From: Brachionus rotundiformis
Taxonomy: Eukaryota > Rotifera > Eurotatoria > Ploima > Brachionidae
Direction: 5' to 3'
Assembly: GCA_016802295.1 (NCBI GenBank)
Contig: JAESIW010000020.1
Span: 2,370,120-2,434,119 of the forward strand
DNA: 64,000 bases
Below the pieces are notes generated by a model. The model was given only the letters and a program-made list of their open reading frames with translations, was not told where the DNA came from and made no database searches. Numbering within the stretch: the first letter of the stretch is position 1; each line of letters starts with the position of its first letter. Below, one piece after another: positions 23,065 through 35,360 of this stretch. Position numbers and translations under genes: made by a program.

Positions 23065-26000
23065 TTATTTTTTGGTTAAATTTAGCGTGCTATTAGTCAA
23101 AGCAATAGTTCTATATTTTGAACTATGATTTAGTCCAGCGTCACGTTTCTCGTAATTTGATTTATTTTCAAAAGCATATTGATATACAATTATTACACAA
23201 TCTTTACATAGCTCAACCACTCTATAGCAGCATTTAAGCTCATTTTCACTAATCTGAAATGAGCTTTTATTAAAAATTGATTCCCATGTCCTAAAAATAA
23301 TTTTTTAATTTTTTACATTCACCTAAATATTTGTTTGGGAAAAAATTATCTTACGAATTTGATGATCCGAAACAATTCCAAAGTCCTTGACCATGCATCC
23401 AGAGAAGCCTATTAAATAGTTTAATAAAAATTTTGTAGAGCCTTAGACTATCGACCGAGTCAACCATGAAAACTTTTTGTAAAATGACAATTACATTTGA
23501 TTTTACAATATTGATTATTTTAGTTCGCTTGCTATCATCCAATTTTACCATCCAATAATCAGCTAATTTTGGCTTGTAGGAATCCAATTTGGAATATATT
23601 TTTTGCAATATATTCCTGGTTTGTAGATTTGTTTTACCGGGAAATTTTATCTCTAGTTGATTAAGCAGTTTTAAGCAAGCAATGGTTAGTGTAGAAATAT
23701 TCGTGTTAGATAAGTCTTGTTGCTCTAGCTGTAGGGAATCGCGAGGCTTAAGCGGAACAAGATTATTGGTGCCAGTAAAGTTCTGTTTGCTTTGATGTCG
23801 TCGCATTTGTTTCAGCAAATCTTGTTGCTCTGTCTTGTTGGTGGTGGTCATTTCCGAGGTTTTATGTTCCAAATCAGTCGATCTACGACCAAGTGGTTTT
23901 GATATTTTGTTCTGCATCACTGTATTAAGGAGAGTGTTTACACGATTCTGCTTTATATTCTCTGTTTCGACCAAAGATTTGACCGAAATTCTCTTCCCTA
24001 AGTTTAACTCTGTCTTTGAATCGATCAAATTTTCCTCGTTTGTATCCACATTTTTATTCTTAAACGAATCTACAGATGTGCTACGGTCATCAATTGGCTT
24101 GTTATTTGGTATATTTATATTATGCTTGTTAAAGTGGCTTTGGTAGTAAGCATCATTGTATCTGCTATGATGGTATTCATTTTCTTCATTATCTGAATCA
24201 GCTTGGCTTTCTTCTTCTGTATCACTTGTTATAAAATCATCCTTCAGGTATTCATTTATTTTCTTGTACTGGTCATAATCAGACTCATCATAAAATTCAT
24301 CGTCACACTCAGCCAGTTCATTTAGTAATTCATCTTCCTCAATTAAAAAAATTTATTAGCTAAATTTTATTCAATATTCAATTTTAGCATTAATAAAATA
24401 TTATGTGATTTTAAGTAATTTTATGGAAATGGAATTTATTTGAAATAAAAAACTTTACGATTTAAAATTTTAATTTGCCAATTTGTTTTTATCAGTTGAT
24501 TAATTTTTTTAAGCAAAATTAAGCTTTAAGTAAAAATATTTAATGTATGCACTCGATCTAAAAGCTTTTTAAGATTGTTGATCTACAGCTACATTTACTA
24601 CTTCTGATAAATATTATTTTGAAAATTTTATAAACAATTTTTAAGCAATAAATTTTTTTATTATTTTAAAACTAAATTCAATTTTTGATATCTAAATTTA
24701 GAAAAAATGCAGCTTGAATTTTTTTCATTTTTATTGTAATAAAGTTAATAAAAACATGATTTTAGAATATTATTTTTTTCGAATAATAATTTCATAAACA
24801 AAATGATTTTAAATGTTTAACCAAAAATCCGTAAACACATTATATTTAAATTAATCAGACTAGTAATAAGGTTTAATTGTCTATATTTGTTTTCAAAAAT
24901 CACCATGACTTCAGCCAAAATAAAAATTACTTTCTTTGATCTAATTACTTAAACAATTACATTTTTTTACTTAAACTTATAATTTAAAGCTTTGAGCAAA
25001 ATTTAAATTTAAAAAATAAATAATTCTTAAATTCCCCTTAAATAAATAAATAAAACTCTAAAACCTACTTTGATTCTTTCATATGTTTTTTTCCACTGAA
25101 CATGCTTACCAATCGGATAGAAAAGATTAAAAGCTGTATTCAGTATATTCAAGTAATAGTCCATGTCATATTTGTCATCAATGGGAAAGAGACGAGAAAA
25201 ATTTCCCAGATTTCGATTCTCATAATCTTGTCGCTTCTGTTCGCGTCTTAATAATTTTATTTGATCGATCTATTTTAATTAATTTTAAATGAAATCTTAA
25301 ACATGGATGGATTAAATTTTACCAATTCCATTTTTCGTTTTTCCTTGGACTTATGCTTCCTAATTGAATTTAAATTGGAATTTGAATTGTTATTTCCGGT
25401 CATACCAGAGAGCCCTGAATTTAAACTACCAGTTGGGAACAAAGTTTTTTGTTCAAAACTATTAAGCTCGTTTCTACTTGAATTTAAATTGTAGAGACGC
25501 TTTTTTGTCTCAATTTTTTCCATTTGTTGACTACGCTGTCTATCAGTAGATCTTAAATGAAGCAGTTCAAATGTATCTATTAGTAAGCGCGCTTTTATGT
25601 CAAAATCTATTTGTTGGCTAGCTCCAAAGCTAGGCGATCTGTTAACTTCTATAACCCAAGGTTTTAGCTTATCATCCAACAAAATATCAAATCCAAGAAT
25701 CTCATAGCATACACTGTCTGTTCCTGGTATTTGACCTGGTCGGCACATTTTGTACGTATGGAACAAATAAGGTTCAGCAACAAGCAAAGTTTTTAAAATA
25801 ATATCCTAAAAATATATTTATTAATTTTTGCAAGAGTTTAATCATTTATATCAATCTACTTGAATATTTTTCCATATTTTACTCGAGTCGATATTATTTC
25901 GCCTGAAATGGTCAAAAAGATATTTAAGAGATCGCTTTGTTCCGGTCTCTCCGCTCGGGTCGCCTTCGTCATAGTGGTTTTTATTGCGTTTATTGACCGA

Positions 26001-27139
26001 ATAATTGGTCAAATGCATATACAAGTGACCAATGTTGGATTCATTTGGTTCTTGATATTCCTCTGTGCCCAATCGAACTAGGCCATTATTGAAAATAAAA
26101 GCGCGTAGTGGATCACATGAGGTGACCAGTGCATAGATACGCAGATCAAATTTGAAACCATCTAGTAGATATGGGTTCGAAATGTACTCTTGGACAACAT
26201 AGTTTTCACATGGTTGGATCTTGTCAACATTTCGAAACAGCTTTATACCATGACCCATAGCGCCATTAGACGGCTTCATAATATAAGTCTTTTTTTGCTG
26301 AAATTTTTTCATTTCATTAACATAGGCTAGCAAGCTTGAATACTCCCCTGGCATGATCCAAGTCTTGGGAACAAAATCAAATTCTTGTGGTAATACTTTG
26401 CATATTTTTAAAATGTTTTTGGCAAGTGCATCTTTTCTGGATATTTCTGACATGGCTGGAAAATGATTGAATCTTTGGAATTGCTTGAGCTCTGAAACTG
26501 CTTCAACACTAACTCGTGTATCATCCCAAATTAAATTGCTTTTATATAAATTAGAAAAAATTTTAAAATACTTAGCAAAAGTTTTAATTACCAGTCGAAA
26601 TTATCATCGGAAGCTATTTTGCATCCTATTGACTCCAACACATTTCTAACTGAGAAAAAATTACTTAAGCTCTTTATAAAATCAATTTAAATACTTATTT
26701 CAAATTTAGTTCCTGAAATATTAGCTGAAATCCTATACTTGTGTTTTTTTTTCATTCTCAATAAAAAGTTTTTATTTACTTTTAATGAGACTGAGTTATT
26801 AGTTTTGTCCATGTCCAAATTTTTTCTCTGTTCATCAATGTTATAATTTTTGCTCAAAGATAAATCAGAGCTAATATAAAATTTGGAATTGGTCTGTCTG
26901 GAACTGTCATTATCACTTCCACTGTTGTTATCATTGTTGACGACTCGTTTTATTGAATGAGGCTGAGGTTTTGATGCAGAAAGCTTGCCAACATCATTGC
27001 TTGATTTGAATAAGTCTAATTTATTCGGGTGGCTTAATGACATACGGTTACTAGAAAGCTGTGATATTGATGGCCTCTTTCTGTTCATACTTTTAGATAA
27101 ATCAAAATTATCTGGCGAATTGTTCATTATTTTCAGCAT
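23065..27139 (-). CDS. TTLL7: Tubulin polyglutamylase TTLL7
   Basis: Multi-exon minus-strand gene. A Ser/Asn-rich N-terminus is followed by the tubulin-tyrosine-ligase-like core: KYRISANISGTKFEI, FNHFPAMSEISRKDALAKN, the nucleotide-binding KPSNGAMGHGIKLF, GFKFDLRIYALVTSCDPLRA, YMHLTNYSVNK, and MCRPGQIPGTDSV with FDILLDDKLKPWVIEVN. The details (NGAMGHGI, MCRPGQ.PG) are diagnostic of TTLL7 rather than TTLL6 or TTLL13. The C-terminal region also matches TTLL7: LADYWMVKLDDSKR, then FNRLLWMHGQGLWNCFGSSN, ending LTKK-stop at 23065. It adds glutamate side chains to tubulin, preferring beta-tubulin in characterised members, in cilia and neurites. One intron (24338-25068, 731 nt) is far longer than the others. 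The first ATG at 27139 is used; an in-frame ATG 12 nt further in is an alternative. Confidence 0.95.
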
Positions 27140-28724
27140 TTTTTAATTTACGAAAATCTGAACAGAATCTAAAAAATTAAATTTAAATTATTTAAATTTA
27201 CGAAAACCACTTTATGCTCTCGCCATTAACTAATTAAATCGAGTGGGTTATTTTAAAAAAAAACTTAAACTTATCAATTAAAATTGAAATCTACTTTTTT
27301 TTTCAATTTTTGGGATTAATTTTTCAAATTTGGAACTTTGTTTGCCTTTGGTAAAATAAAAAATCTACTCACTCAAGCTGAGTTCTCGTTTGTTTTGATT
27401 TCTTGCTATTCTCATTCGATTTATTTATGTGAGTGTTATTGTTATTTCAAGAGAGACAAGAAGGTAATGAAGAAAAAATAAAATATAATTGTATAAGAAT
27501 TTTTTATTAAAATAATAAAAAAAAAAAGCCCATAGTTTTGTTGCTAGGCAGCCTAAAACTTTTCCAAAAACTTTTTTATATCGAAATTTTGTTGCTTTAT
27601 CTTGGATAATTACATTAGAGAGACTCGAATTATAAAATTTTTGTTTATTGTTCATAATATTATTTATAAATTATTTATGTTTGTGAACATTTATTTAAAC
27701 ATTTACATTTAAGTATTAAAAAAGAGACTAGTCAAGCTAAGCTTTATTTGATTATCTTATAAAATTTTAAGCGTTTATTTCTGATAATCTGTAATTCAAA
27801 TGAGACGCTTAAATTTTTTTAAAGTTTTCTTTTGAGATTTAAGGTTTTAAAACACATTTTCTGATCACATATCTGAAAATATAATGATTATTTACTGACT
27901 ATATAATTTTTAAGTGATTCATTTTATTTAATTTTAAAAAACACCTGAAGTGATTTGAATTTAATGAATATTAAGTTTGAAAAATAATTAAATAAAAAGT
28001 TAAAATAAAAAAGGACAAATGTTTTTAACCTTAAGGAATAAAATAATTATTTATTTGAACGATTATCAGCTGATATTATAATTAATGATTAATAAAAAAT
28101 TTTTACAGATTTTAGTTTTTTAATTTTTGAATAGAAATTCTTGATAAAAAAAGCAACCAAATGATATTAAAATATACTGTTTTTGGACTAATTATTTTAT
28201 ATGACAAAACTGATTTTAAATTAAATGTCCCTTAAAGATACAAAAATGAACAGTTTAAAAAAAAATAACAATAAATGATTTTCAAAGTAGAAAATAATTA
28301 TTTTCAGTTAAAAGAAGTAAATTTTTTTACATTGAGTAAAATAAAAGGATATATTTTTTAAATTTAATTTTTTGGTGATAATTGTTATATAATATGATTA
28401 AAATCAAATATTAAAGATCTTAATATTTTCTTTAATTTCTTATTTACTAAAAAAATAAAAATCTGAAGCAATAAAGATTCAAAATAAATACTGATATGTA
28501 TCACACTTCAAACAATATCTTTTTTACTTGGTCTAATATTTATTAATTTATTTTATTTAAATAAATAACTGACTATTTTTTTATTAAGGGTCACAAATCA
28601 CGAATCAATTATTTTATTGAAATTTTCATAATCTATGCTTATAATATATTTTATTTTACTTGTATGAAATAGTTTTTTAAAAGATTTAAATTATGATTTT
28701 TTTTAAATTACCTATAAAACTAAA
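27140..28724. promoter_or_regulatory. Shared upstream region of TTLL7 (-) and SWEET (+)
   Basis: 1.6 kb of AT-rich sequence between divergent genes, presumably holding both promoters. A 76-codon minus-strand frame at 27425-27655 has no recognisable family and is not annotated. Confidence 0.4.
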
Positions 28725-29551
28725 ATGATAGATATTGTTTACTCGGTGGGTAACTTGGCAATAGTGTGTACCTTATTTTTATTCCTTTCGGGAAGTCAAC
28801 CATGTTTGAGAATAATTAAGTCAAAATCAGTAGGAGATATATCTCCAATGCCCTTTTTGACTGCATTTATCAAGTAATTTTTTAATTTAAAAATCTCAAC
28901 TATTTGATTTTGTCGTTCTAGTTGCGTAATAGTATTCTTTTATGGAGTTTTGATTAAAAATTATCAGATAATTACCATAAACGCGATTGGATTCAACATA
29001 GAAATAGTTTACATCATTATATTTTTATTCTATGTTCCCAATAAAAAAAAAATAGTTCATCAGATAATATTTTTGATGATGATAATACTAACATTGGGCT
29101 CTTATTCATTTATTTACGAGCTTGATGCAAAAACTTCCTCTAAATATATTGGCCTGCTGGGATCTATCTCCTCAATTATTATGTTTGGATCTCCTTTGGC
29201 TTCATTGGTAACTTTTTTTTTTGGAAAATTCAAAAGCTGTAAATTGATTTTGTAGAGGAATGTTATGATGACAAAAAGTACTGAATCTTTATCTTTTTAT
29301 TTATGTGTAGCGAATTTTTGCTGTTCAGTACTATGGAGTATTTATGGAATCTTGCTGAAAGATAAATTCATTTACGTAATTACAATAACTTAATTGATTT
29401 TTTATAATCTTGTAATGATTTATTTATTTTTAAGATTCCAAACATAATAGGTACTTTATTGAGCTTTGCTCAGGTATCTTTATTCGCAAAATTTCCGTCG
29501 CAGTCAATTAATACACGTAGCAAACTTAAAACTGATGATTCAGAATTATAA
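28725..29551 (+). CDS. SWEET-family sugar transporter
   Basis: Four exons (28725-28873, 28922-29207, 29256-29375, 29435-29551) total 672 nt, or 223 residues. That matches animal SWEET1 (about 220). The two MtN3/saliva repeats are clear. Repeat 1 carries QPCLRIIKSKSVGDISPMPF; repeat 2 carries GSPLASL, RNVMMTKSTESLSF and IPNIIGTLLSFAQVSLFAKF. Seven membrane segments are expected. The protein mediates passive glucose transport across the plasma membrane or Golgi; substrate is inferred from the family. The start ATG is followed directly by the first membrane segment, as usual for SWEETs. Animals without gene expansion carry a single SWEET gene, so this may be the SWEET1 orthologue. Confidence 0.92.
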
Positions 29552-31373
29552 TCTGTGTTTTTGAAAATTTTTGGTATTGTTAAATTTTTATATTTTCTTG
29601 CAATAATGGACTTAGAATAATTTGATAAATTTTTGTCAGTTTTTTTAAACTATATTTTTATTCCATTTTAAAGTTTAAATCTAAGTCCGAGCTAAAAAAA
29701 AGGAAATTGGACAAATAAAAATGATTTTTATAATATTAGATTATATTATTCTACAAATTCAATAGCATAACACAAGGTCTAAATTGATAATTTATTCAAT
29801 TTGCAGTTTTTATACTTTAAATAACATGAAAACTTTTAAACTTATTATTTGATTTAAATTTTTAAAACAAATTAAAATAGATACTATTTTTATTATCATA
29901 AAAAAGTAACATTTGTAAGATTTGTAAAACTCTCCTTGTAGATTATATAAAGTTGTTTGAAGTTTTTATCTTTTTTTCATCATAAAGGTCTTTTCTTCAA
30001 ATTGATTCGAGTCATTTCTCTTTTATTTTCTATATTAATCTTTTGTTTAAAAAGCTTTATATTTTAAACCTTTATGGTCTTTAGATGTACACTACACTTT
30101 TTTCATAATTTTCAGACATGATTCAATTTTATTAACTGTATTTATTTTAAGAGAATAAGTTTTTATGATCAATTTTTATATAAAAAATAAATAAATACTA
30201 AGTTTAATTTATAACAACTCATTTGACAAAAAAAGGGAGAAAAAAATCGTATCCTAGATTGATCTATTGGCATTTATAAAATCTACAAAAAGCACTTTCC
30301 ATTTTAATTTGTTTCACAAGACACTGGTTTATTTATTACTTAAAAAGTTGGGTCGAAATCCAAAACCAATTTGAAAGAGACTTATTAAAACGATATTTAA
30401 TTTCTGGTAAACTTGTAGAACTCTCTAAGAATGTTGTAAAAAATGCTATTTTTTAATATTTTGTTCTGTTCCACTGTACCATAAATCACCAAACACAAAT
30501 CACAATATATGCTAAATTTAATTAAAACAACAAAAATCTTAAGTTTAAAAAGTCTTGGTCTAATATGATCTAAGTATTTATTATTATTTCAGCTTCTTAA
30601 ATAAAAAAATTTTTAATTATACTCTAAATAATATCTATAAACAATAAATAACTTGAACAAGGGTAATGAGTGTTCCAAGCTCCCTAAAGCTTTATCAAGC
30701 TATAATTAAAAATAGAATCATAAGATAATTGTTCTTACTTCAAAAAAAAAATTCATTTGTTTTAGAAGTTTATATCATCAAATATTAACTCAAAAGCCTA
30801 AAAATCGATATAACTTTTTCTCTTTTTTTTAAATTTGAAAACAACTGAAATATTTTTTATAATACTCTAATCTTTTATGATAACAACTTTATAATTAATA
30901 ATAATATTTAATACCTAAACGAACAATAATATAAATACATATTATATATAAATTCTCAATGAGTCTATTTTTTAGCCATTCTTTCTTTGATAAATATCGC
31001 CTATCCTATTTATCTAAAATTTTATCAATCAAATACACACCTTTAGTTAAGCACAAACAAATTAAAAAACTGTTGACTCAAAAATACGATTTAAATGGAA
31101 TTATATTTCAAGGAAAAATGTGCTGATTTTTCATATCGGATTTCTGAAAATATTCAAAATTATTTTTATGTTTTTTGATTATTTACGCAATTCCTTTAAC
31201 TTAACTGTATTTTTTATAAAACTTTAATATTCATTTAAAATTAATTAACTAGTTAAATAAATACATTTATTTTATATGCTAATTAAAATTTAAAGCAATT
31301 TTTCAAACAAATTTATTTAACATTTAACTAAAATTATTTTAAATTGAATTTTTCAATCAATAAATTACACAAT
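29552..31373. other. Intergenic AT-rich sequence
   Basis: 1.8 kb with no supported coding sequence, repeat or RNA gene on either strand. Confidence 0.45.
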
Positions 31374-31493
31374 ATGATGAAAAAATTTGCATATCTTTTA
31401 GCTTTATTGAGAAAAAAATCACATGGTAATTGTAATAAATCTAAAACTCCTTCAGCTATTGCCGATACGTCAGCTATATTTAAAAAAATTTAA
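31374..31493 (+). CDS. Possible upstream open reading frame (39 codons)
   Basis: Starts with tandem ATGs (MMKKFAYLLALLRKK) and ends with TAA at 31491-31493, ten bases before the ATG of the next gene. It is basic and contains a short hydrophobic stretch. If it lies on the same mRNA it would act as a uORF that limits translation of the downstream membrane protein. It may be chance; no family resemblance. Confidence 0.3.
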   Translation: MMKKFAYLLALLRKKSHGNCNKSKTPSAIADTSAIFKKI

Positions 31494-31502
31494 CTTTTCA
31501 AA

Positions 31503-32522
31503 ATGATTATGATAACTGATGCCCTAAAAATCGCAATACAAAAGGTATTTCTATCCATAGTTAATATATTTGTGTTTCGCCACGTATTCAGCTTTACCAA
31601 GCAATGGCTGAGTGGATTTTTTGCTTTTGTAGCTACAATTTTTTTATCAAATAAAATCCGCACCAAAAGTACTGAGTTGTACCGCAAGATAAAATTTAAA
31701 ATTTTTCCAGAGTGGGAAAAATTCGAAATTAAATTCGAAAAAAAAAATATGGATTCAATAAGTCTAATAAACAATTCAAACAATAAAAAAATAATCGAAG
31801 ACTTCTTAAGCACTGAAAAGCAATCTTTCCAAAACGACTTATTCAGCTATATTTTTGGTTCTGCGTCCCAAAGCGCTGTTTTAAATCTTATTATTATCAT
31901 AGCGATTGAATATTTGAACACAAAATACTTCGAAAATATAATCCTGTCACTAATCAGCTGCGTTGGCGTAGCATTTATTTTGTGCTTTGGAGCCAGCTTT
32001 AAATATTCTTCTATTCTAAGTGACGAATGGTCCAATTTGATGCAAAAAATCGAATCAGATGAAATTCAAAAAGCTAGTCATAAGTCGAAAAAAATTCTTT
32101 TTGTTTATAACAGAGAAATTGGTCAGGAAATAAAAAAAGAATTTGTTGGTTTATGGTGGTGTCATCATGATTCACATACCAAAACAATTAAGGTTCAGTT
32201 AAAATTTCTTTCTGCCTCTTATTCAGATTTTTTGCCTGAAATAGTGAACCATTTTGTTTCAGCTTATGTCAATGTTGCAAATAACGATGAAGACAGCATT
32301 TTGTTAACAAGTGACAACCAGACAGGAACAGAGCTGAAAAATGAAAAATTTGAGTTTTTGGTCCCAGACTATTATGATCATGGTTTGATATTTTCCAACG
32401 CTTTGCGCAAATTGGGCTTCAAAAAACAAGACTCGTGGAAAGAGTTTAAACTATTTCCTTCAGTTGACTTCAAAATTTCACTTTTTTCTTACTGTGATGA
32501 CAAAAAGTTAAAAACAAATTAG
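31503..32522 (+). CDS. Predicted membrane protein, possibly a highly divergent NAT8-like acetyltransferase
   Basis: Single exon of 339 residues. Hydrophobic segments lie near residues 36-50 and as a pair around residues 125-165 (LNLIIIIAIEYL and NIILSLISCVGVAFILCFGA), followed by a soluble C-terminal domain. The layout of a membrane hairpin followed by a domain ending in a [S/A]LRKLGF-type helix (FSNALRKLGFKKQDSWKEF), with an earlier SILLTSDNQ strand, recalls the GNAT fold of NAT8-like proteins (LETS..., ..YEKLGF). The acetyl-CoA loop (Q/RxxGxG/A) is not recognisable, so this assignment is weak. It sits 132 bp upstream of another unrecognised gene on the same strand. Confidence 0.6.
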   Translation: MIMITDALKIAIQKVFLSIVNIFVFRHVFSFTKQWLSGFFAFVATIFLSNKIRTKSTELYRKIKFKIFPEWEKFEIKFEKKNMDSISLINNSNNKKIIEDFLSTEKQSFQNDLFSYIFGSASQSAVLNLIIIIAIEYLNTKYFENIILSLISCVGVAFILCFGASFKYSSILSDEWSNLMQKIESDEIQKASHKSKKILFVYNREIGQEIKKEFVGLWWCHHDSHTKTIKVQLKFLSASYSDFLPEIVNHFVSAYVNVANNDEDSILLTSDNQTGTELKNEKFEFLVPDYYDHGLIFSNALRKLGFKKQDSWKEFKLFPSVDFKISLFSYCDDKKLKTN

Positions 32523-32654
32523 CTAATTTAAATTTATTTTATTAATAAAAAATTTAAATTATTTAAATTTAAACTATTTTAAGAATTTTTTTTGAGTTTT
32601 TTTTAAAGATTTTAATTCTAAATTTAAACGAGAAATTCAAATTGAAATTATAAA

Positions 32655-33152
32655 ATGGAAACTTCAACTAAAGTATCTAGAGCCCGCATCACTGTTGATT
32701 ATGGTACAAGAGATGAGGATGTAGAGAAATTTAATGATGTGAAAAACTTGTTGGAAAAATTTCATGTTGATGCGATTCGTGGCAAAATGCATTCGGACAT
32801 ATTTACTGTAGATATTGATCAGTTGCCAACTATGAAAAATGAGCTCTTATACAAATACAGAGAAGCTTCAACAAACATAAGAGAAAGAATACGCTCAATT
32901 AATCAAAATGAGATTGATGAATTTCAGTTTGTTATTGATTTGCCTAATAATTTTAAAGTTGTCCAAATAAGAACAGGTGGCGTTGTTGGTCGCAAAAAAT
33001 TGAGTGTTATTGAGTATGATTTTACCATTAGTTCCAGATCTGAGACAAAATATCACAAAGATGTTGTCAAAGCTTTAAAGAATATTTTTGACAACGATTT
33101 ACCAAAGTTAATTGCTTTTTTTATGACTCACTGCTTTAACTTTACACAATAA
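32655..33152 (+). CDS. Unrecognised cytosolic protein, 165 residues
   Basis: Single open frame from a clear ATG (context TAAAATGG), with mixed charged and hydrophobic composition and no signal peptide or membrane segment. Two alpha/beta-looking segments are visible: ARITVDYGTRDEDVEKFNDV near the N-terminus and QFVIDLPNNFKVVQIRTGG in the middle. The last 30 residues are hydrophobic and aromatic (LPKLIAFFMTHCFNF). No family is recognised. Codon use and length well above chance for such AT-rich DNA support a real gene. Close spacing behind the 31503-32522 gene suggests possible co-expression, which is inference. Confidence 0.6.
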   Translation: METSTKVSRARITVDYGTRDEDVEKFNDVKNLLEKFHVDAIRGKMHSDIFTVDIDQLPTMKNELLYKYREASTNIRERIRSINQNEIDEFQFVIDLPNNFKVVQIRTGGVVGRKKLSVIEYDFTISSRSETKYHKDVVKALKNIFDNDLPKLIAFFMTHCFNFTQ

Positions 33153-33559
33153 ATTTTGAATTATTTTAATTTTATCAATTTTTCATTAAAAAATTTTGGT
33201 TTAAACAAATAATTTGGTAAGTATTTAATGACATTGCCGAAGGAAATTTATTTAAACTAAAGTTTAATTAATTTAAACTATAATTTTTAATTTCTTTATT
33301 GAATATTTAGTGAAAAATAATTTCTGGATTTCTAAGCACCCTAAAAAAATTTTGGGTCAAATGAGACACTAAAAATACCATCTCATTTTTTAATTTTTAT
33401 TAATTCAAAAGCTTTGAAATAGATTGATTATGCTCAAATCAAGTTGAAATAAACGCATAAAAAATACCAAATTAAATATAAAATCCCAATTAATATTTTC
33501 TAGTTTAAAAAAAGAATACCTCGAAAGCGGTTAATCGTATCAAACAAGCTCTATTAAAA
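33153..33559. other. Intergenic AT-rich sequence upstream of GPATCH2
   Basis: No supported coding sequence. It should contain the 3' UTR of the preceding gene and the 5' region of GPATCH2. Confidence 0.45.
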
Positions 33560-35360
33560 ATGGATAGCCTAGTTTGTGACTTGACCAATGCTTTAAACTC
33601 CAAGCCTATTTTTTTGAAAAATAAGAAAAATATAAAAAATCGAAAAAACCTAATAAATAAAGATAAAAAAAAGTCCAAGGTAAATCGAATAGATAGGGAC
33701 CGAAGACATCAATACGACGATATTTTTTCATCCTCATCTTCTGATACAAAAAAAATATCCGCCAGAACAAATTCATCTCGAATTAAGCATAAAAAAATAA
33801 TGAATTTTCTTCTGGCAGCCAAGGCTTCCATGCGCCCAAACGACCACTCGACCAATTCTTTTGATAGCAGCTTTCAAAATTTGGTACGGCTTAAAAAACC
33901 GAATAGCTTTTCAAGTACACGGTCATCCCAATGTCAAAGACAGAGTAGGAAAACTTTCAAAAAATCCAAGCGATTGAACAATACCAAAGTTTATAAGATC
34001 CAAAAAATATACCGATTTCATTCAAATTATAGGCTACACTGTCTAAAACTAAGGCGATTGCAGAAAAAAATGCTCAGATCCAATGTAAAAAAAATTCCAG
34101 GACTGAGTCAAGAAAAAATGAGCGTGGAAGACACCACACACTCATCTTCTGCTTCCACAATAACCACAAGTCCAAGCTATTCTACCAGTCACACTACAAC
34201 AGATCTCGATTCTTCGTCCATAAGTGATTGTTACAATGAAATGGATAACTTAAGGATAAACTCAGACTCAGATGGTCAACTAAAAATGAGAATTAAAAAC
34301 AAGACTGCTTCCAAAAAGTCAAAAAGTACCAGCTCGAAGCGCAAATTATTGTCTTGTAAGCAGCGAAAACACTGCAATAATAGCATAACAAGTCAATCAA
34401 GCTTAAATTTGAGTAATTTAATTACGAGTTAAATAAGAGAATTTATTGTTAAAATTTTATTAAGATTCTTTGAGTCACAAAAAATTTCTAAATTTCAAGC
34501 GAAAACGCTGCAAACCTTTCATGAACAAGGGAATTGTAAACAAATTTTCATCTGAAGGTATGAAAACCGAATACGAAGATTCGAACAATGAGGAAATAAA
34601 CATTGACTCTGATGTGGAGAATTGTAAAAATTGCCAATTTCATAAGCAAGGATTTGTTGGCTTGGGAATCAAAATGAATGCCAAAAAGATTGAAAATGAA
34701 GCTGATGATGAGCTTTCGTCCGAATCTAGTTTGAAAAAAGAATTTGAATGCATTCCATGGTGGAATACTTGCGAAAATGAGATCGGCAATTCCTCATCCT
34801 CATCAGCAACTTTGAATACCTCATTATCCCAGTCGACTTTAAGTAATTATCAGCGCTTGGACTTGTTCACCAATCCAGAAGAGAAAAGCCATTTTGATCA
34901 GATAGTAAATGGGGCTCTCGAGCTCATGGACCAGTCATCTGCCCAATGTTATAAAAATAAAATAAAATTTTTAGATGTAAATTGTTAGTATTTGGAACAA
35001 TTTTAAAAATTGATATTTATTTTTAAGGATGAAGGCAAAAAAAGTCGTAAAAAGCGATCATCATTCGAAAACAATGAAAATTCATTCAGCACACCAGATA
35101 AGTTAACCATAAGCGAGCCAAGTAAATGGATAAAAATAAATTAGACGAAAAAATATTTAACTTTTCCTGAAGTAATTGGTTCACCAATTTCGGAGAGTAA
35201 TTTAGGTAATAAGATGCTGAAAAAAATGGGTTGGCAGCCAGGAACAAGTCTTGGTACAATCAGAGCTCAAGCTGATCCGATAAGTTTAAAAGAGCCGATT
35301 GTTGTCTTTAAACGACCTAAAAGGCTCGGACTTGGCTACAATGACCATTCTCATTACTAA
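33560..35360 (+). CDS. GPATCH2: G-patch domain-containing protein 2-like
   Basis: Four exons: about 33560-34427, 34465-34977, 35028-35121 and 35173-35360. The introns are only 37-51 nt. The C-terminal exon carries the G-patch: SNLGNKMLKKMGWQPGTSLG then EPIVVFKRPKRLGLGYNDHS, closely following the GPATCH2 pattern (GNRMLQSMGW.PG..LG). The N-terminal motif MDSLVCDLTNALNSK resembles the family's start (MEELVHDLVSALEES). The body is Lys/Arg/Ser-rich and probably nuclear. A PWWNTCENE segment in exon 2 may correspond to the tryptophan motif of the vertebrate proteins. G-patch proteins bind and stimulate DEAH-box RNA helicases; for this protein that is inferred. The 37-nt intron at 34428-34464 is the shortest found in the window. 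Confidence 0.85.

Noticed and set aside
27425..27655. 76-codon minus-strand frame upstream of TTLL7
   Set aside because: Starts plausibly but turns into aromatic AT-rich sequence with no recognised domain; probably chance.
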